Of a stretch of DNA of 9,690 nucleotides, positions 8,185 through 9,690 are shown piece after piece. The notes under the pieces are model-generated. The model had not been told where the DNA came from, made no database searches, and worked only from the letters and a program-made list of their open reading frames with translations. Within the stretch, counting starts at the first letter, position 1, and each line of letters starts with the position of its first letter. This stretch comes from Caryophanales bacterium (GTDB lineage Bacteria; Bacillota; Bacilli; Exiguobacteriales; Exiguobacteriaceae), in contig CABIYO010000065.1 in NCBI GenBank assembly GCA_902362975.1, positions 1-9,690 of the forward strand, read 5' to 3'. Both the position numbers and the translations under genes were made by a program.

Positions 8185-8451
8185 TATTTTGCAATGATGA
8201 AGAAGCAGATGTTTATTTGGTTTTCCATTATATTTGAGAATAAATATAGATTATAATGTTCATGTGCTGTGGGCATACAATTATAGTCATCTAGACTATA
8301 TCGAGAAATAAATCGCTGCAAGCATTTCCACATCAGATGGAACAAACTGTAGTATTTAATGTCGATTACCTGTATGGATGAAATGAAAACAGAATCTCAA
8401 TGTCGTTATAAATGCAATAGAGCATTTGGAATAGGTTCCTTCCTCTGTATG
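8185..8451. other. gene-free AT-rich segment between the IS3 relic and the ldh promoter
   Basis: No reading frame here has a ribosome binding site or a recognisable family. The composition resembles the lac cassette more than ldh. One near-palindrome stands out: TATAGTC (8282-8288), a five-base spacer, then GACTATA (8294-8300). Its role is unknown. The segment may be leftover DNA of the transferred region. It could also be native ldh upstream sequence, but the composition argues against that. Confidence 0.45.
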
Positions 8452-8480
8452 TTTTGACTCGAAGTCGGGTATGCTAAAAA
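8452..8480 (+). promoter_or_regulatory. candidate ldh promoter
   Basis: TTTTGACT (8452-8459) contains a near-consensus -35, and TAAAAA at 8475-8480 is a plausible -10 preceded by TG at the extended -10 position (TGC before TAAAAA). Using TTTTGA gives a 17-base spacer; using TTGACT gives only 15. The short palindrome GACTCGAAGTC (8456-8466) lies in the spacer and could be an operator. A transcript from here would have a leader of about 25 bases before the ldh start. Confidence 0.45.
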
Positions 8481-8510
8481 GAGAATGGATCATAGAAAGG
8501 ATGGATACAC

Positions 8511-9494
8511 ATGTCACGTATTCCGCATAAAGATGAGATTGACCCAAGAGACATCACTCGCATCGCCGTCATCGGTGCAGGTTGGGTCGGCGTCAGTTTC
8601 GCTTATCAATTATCGACAGCAGCCCTTTGCGAGGAGCTCGTCTTAATCGACTCGAATCATGCCAAGGCAGAAGGGGAGGCGATGGACCTCAATCACGGGA
8701 TCTCCTTCGCCCCGTCACCGGTCCGGATTTGGGCAGGAGATTATTCGGATTGTAAAGATGCAGACATCGTCGTCATTACGGCAGGAGCGGCGCAAAAGCT
8801 CGGACAGACACGGGTGGACCTTGTCGAGCAAAACGCCAAGGTCGTCCGGACCGTGACGGAAGACTTGATGAAGAGTGGATTCGACGGCATCTTAGTCATC
8901 GCGACGAATCCGGTCGATGTGATGGCACACGTCGCTTGGAAGGCATCGGGTCTACCGAAAGAACGTGTCATCGGTTCAGGGACCGTCCTCGACACGGCAC
9001 GACTCCGCTACAAACTCGGAGACTATTTCGACTTATCTCCACGAAACTGCCACGCTTATTATATGGGGGAACACGGGGATACTGGATTTGTCGCATGGAA
9101 CAACGCACGCATCTATGGGAAGAGTATCGATGAACTATTGGCGGAGAACGAGAAATATCAGTTCGAAGACTTAGAAGCGATCTATGCCGATGTGCGTGAC
9201 GCTGCTTATCAAATCATCGAGCATAAGAACGCCGCCTATTATGCGATTGGGTTAGGCTTGCTTCGCATCATTCGGGCCATCGTCCGAAATGAAAACTCCG
9301 TCGTGACGATTGGCGCTCACCTAGACGGCGAGTACGGAGCGAGTGACGTGCATATTGGCGTACCGGCCTTGATTGACCGAAGCGGCATTCGTAAGATCAT
9401 CGAGATTGAATTGACGAACGAAGAACAACAGAAGTTTGACGCCTCGGTACAAACGATCAAAGCAGGGATTGAGAAAGTCGAATCCGCATCCTAA
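8511..9494 (+). CDS. ldh: L-lactate dehydrogenase
   Basis: NAD-dependent cytoplasmic enzyme that reduces pyruvate to L-lactate and regenerates NAD+ during fermentation. The 327 residues are close to the usual 310-325, with about 12 extra N-terminal residues. The Rossmann motif GAGWVG (22-27) and D47 at the end of the second strand bind NAD+. QKLGQTR (95-101) supplies Q96, the lactate-versus-malate specificity residue, and R101. NPVDVMAHVAWK (133-144) is the conserved segment before the substrate-binding R164 (DTARLR). MGEHGDTGFVAWN (185-197) holds the catalytic H188. Q96 argues against malate dehydrogenase. The ATG has AAAGGATGG at 8496-8504. Codon use (many CGT, GTC, ACG, CTC) is GC-richer than every lac gene, so this looks like the host's own gene, with its start just beyond the scarred junction. 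It appears to be monocistronic, ending at the hairpin at 9499. Confidence 0.95.
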   Translation: MSRIPHKDEIDPRDITRIAVIGAGWVGVSFAYQLSTAALCEELVLIDSNHAKAEGEAMDLNHGISFAPSPVRIWAGDYSDCKDADIVVITAGAAQKLGQTRVDLVEQNAKVVRTVTEDLMKSGFDGILVIATNPVDVMAHVAWKASGLPKERVIGSGTVLDTARLRYKLGDYFDLSPRNCHAYYMGEHGDTGFVAWNNARIYGKSIDELLAENEKYQFEDLEAIYADVRDAAYQIIEHKNAAYYAIGLGLLRIIRAIVRNENSVVTIGAHLDGEYGASDVHIGVPALIDRSGIRKIIEIELTNEEQQKFDASVQTIKAGIEKVESAS

Positions 9495-9498
9495 AAAG

Positions 9499-9526
9499 AT
9501 CCGACTGCTTAGGCAGTCGGATTGTT
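9499..9526. terminator. hairpin terminator between ldh and a convergent region
   Basis: ATCCGACTGC (9499-9508) and GCAGTCGGAT (9513-9522) form a perfect ten-pair stem with the loop TTAG, five bases after the ldh stop. On the plus strand the tail is weak (TGTTCGTT). On the minus strand it is CTTTTTAG, a better U run, so it probably terminates both ldh and the minus-strand transcript arriving from the right. Confidence 0.8.
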
Positions 9527-9528
9527 CG

Positions 9529-9561
9529 TTAAGACGCCTCTTCTTCGGCGATATCTTTCTT
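9529..9561 (-). pseudogene. possible 3' tail of a gene cut by the TnpB-type element
   Basis: On the minus strand, just beyond the insertion-element end, codons read KKDIAEEEAS and a TAA (9531-9529). This is an acidic tail that would end immediately before the terminator at 9522-9499. That position is what one expects for the last codons of a gene convergent with ldh. With only ten residues no family can be named, and chance is possible. Confidence 0.25.
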
Positions 9562-9690
9562 TTGACACTCCCACGGCTAAAGCCGCAAGCTCACCCTTCG
9601 GGGTGAGTGGGATTCCGAAGTGCTTGTGCGAGCGCAGTCCATTTCTGTTTTGCTCAAGCCTTCAGATGAGGGTGTGCCATCACCCCTCCT
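9562..9690 (-). ncRNA. right end of an IS200/IS605-type element with omega RNA-like structure (partial)
   Basis: Read on the minus strand, the block contains GGAATCCCAC, a stable stem CTCACCC-CGAA-GGGTGAG (9607-9590), a second small stem CGGC-TTTA-GCCG (9585-9574), then GTGGGAGTGTCAA ending near 9563. This GAATCCCAC ... GCCGTGGGAGTGTCAA arrangement is typical of the right ends of TnpB-carrying IS200/IS605 elements. In those elements the 3' part of tnpB and the right end together form the omega (reRNA) scaffold that guides TnpB. TCCCA (9613-9609) can also pair with TGGGA (9573-9569), closing the structure. The guide portion would be read from the flanking DNA leftward of about 9562. The left end and most of the element lie outside the window. 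Identification is by motif recall only. Confidence 0.62.
9577..9690 (-). CDS. tnpB: probable C-terminal tail of TnpB, partial (runs off the right edge)
   Basis: The minus-strand frame from 9690 to TAG 9579-9577 is open for 37 codons. It encodes a hydrophilic tail (RGDGTPSSEG near its start, SPRRVSLRL at its end) whose stop falls inside the right-end hairpins. In IS605-type elements tnpB characteristically ends inside its own omega RNA scaffold in this way, and the residues after the last catalytic aspartate are poorly conserved, so no active-site residue is expected here. TnpB is an RNA-guided endonuclease that helps the element persist at its donor site. The rest of the gene is not visible, so intactness cannot be judged. 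Confidence 0.4.
   Translation of the reverse strand, partial: RRGDGTPSSEGLSKTEMDCARTSTSESHSPRRVSLRL

Noticed and set aside
7969..8256. 95-residue plus-strand ORF
   Set aside because: It is antisense to the IS3 transposase fragment; its length follows from the GC-rich coding strand opposite.
8139..8345. 68-residue minus-strand ORF across the IS3 junction
   Set aside because: It is in a different frame from the recognisable transposase and its C-terminal part is a frame-shadow of it. The N-terminal part matches nothing I know.
8358..8456. Small plus-strand frame of about 32 codons with four cysteines, before ldh
   Set aside because: It has no ribosome binding site before its ATG, overlaps the candidate ldh -35 box, and its cysteine spacing matches no family I recognise.
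8356..8547. 63-residue minus-strand ORF overlapping the ldh start
   Set aside because: It runs antisense through the ldh promoter and first codons, has no recognisable motif, and its start lies inside ldh.

Overview
The window looks like a low-to-medium GC Gram-positive chromosome (Bacillales). Exiguobacterium is my best guess, from the GC-richer codon style of ldh and of the insertion-sequence remnants, but nothing in the sequence proves the genus. The central 7.6 kb is visibly richer in A+T than its flanks. Hand-counted 60-base samples give about 23% G+C inside lacC (1861-1920), 43% in lacG (6841-6900) and 57% in ldh (8881-8940). Together with an IS3 fragment abutting its right side, this suggests a lactose cassette acquired by transfer into a GC-richer host.

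Layout: positions 1-125 hold two strong hairpin terminators. Positions 183-4077 (minus strand) carry lacR-lacA-lacB-lacC-lacD: a DeoR-family repressor followed by the complete tagatose-6-phosphate pathway. Positions 4335-7823 (plus strand) carry lacF-lacE-lacG: the EIIA and EIICB components of a lactose-type phosphotransferase system, and a GH1 6-phospho-beta-galactosidase. Between the two arms (4078-4334) is a compact divergent control region. It has one promoter per arm, a CcpA (cre)-like site overlapping the lacF -35 box, and two arrays of short repeats with a 10-bp period, one just downstream of each promoter. Positions 7860 to about 8184 are the right end of an IS3-family (IS150-like) element with a 5'-truncated transposase. 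Positions 8185-8510 have no recognisable gene except the ldh promoter region. Positions 8511-9494 encode an L-lactate dehydrogenase, followed by a hairpin terminator. The last ~130 bases look like the right end of an IS200/IS605-type (TnpB) element running on the minus strand, apparently inserted close to the 3' end of another gene.

How the genes work together: LacE/LacF import lactose as lactose-6-phosphate, and LacG splits it into glucose and galactose-6-phosphate. LacAB isomerise galactose-6-phosphate to tagatose-6-phosphate, LacC phosphorylates it to tagatose-1,6-bisphosphate, and LacD cleaves that to DHAP and glyceraldehyde-3-phosphate. LacR probably represses both arms through the phased repeats, and CcpA adds glucose repression on the transport arm. 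The adjacent ldh recycles NADH at the end of glycolysis, but it appears to be host DNA rather than part of the cassette.

I see no CRISPR array, tRNA, rRNA or obviously novel enzyme system. The most interesting material is the regulatory architecture and the mobile-element scars.
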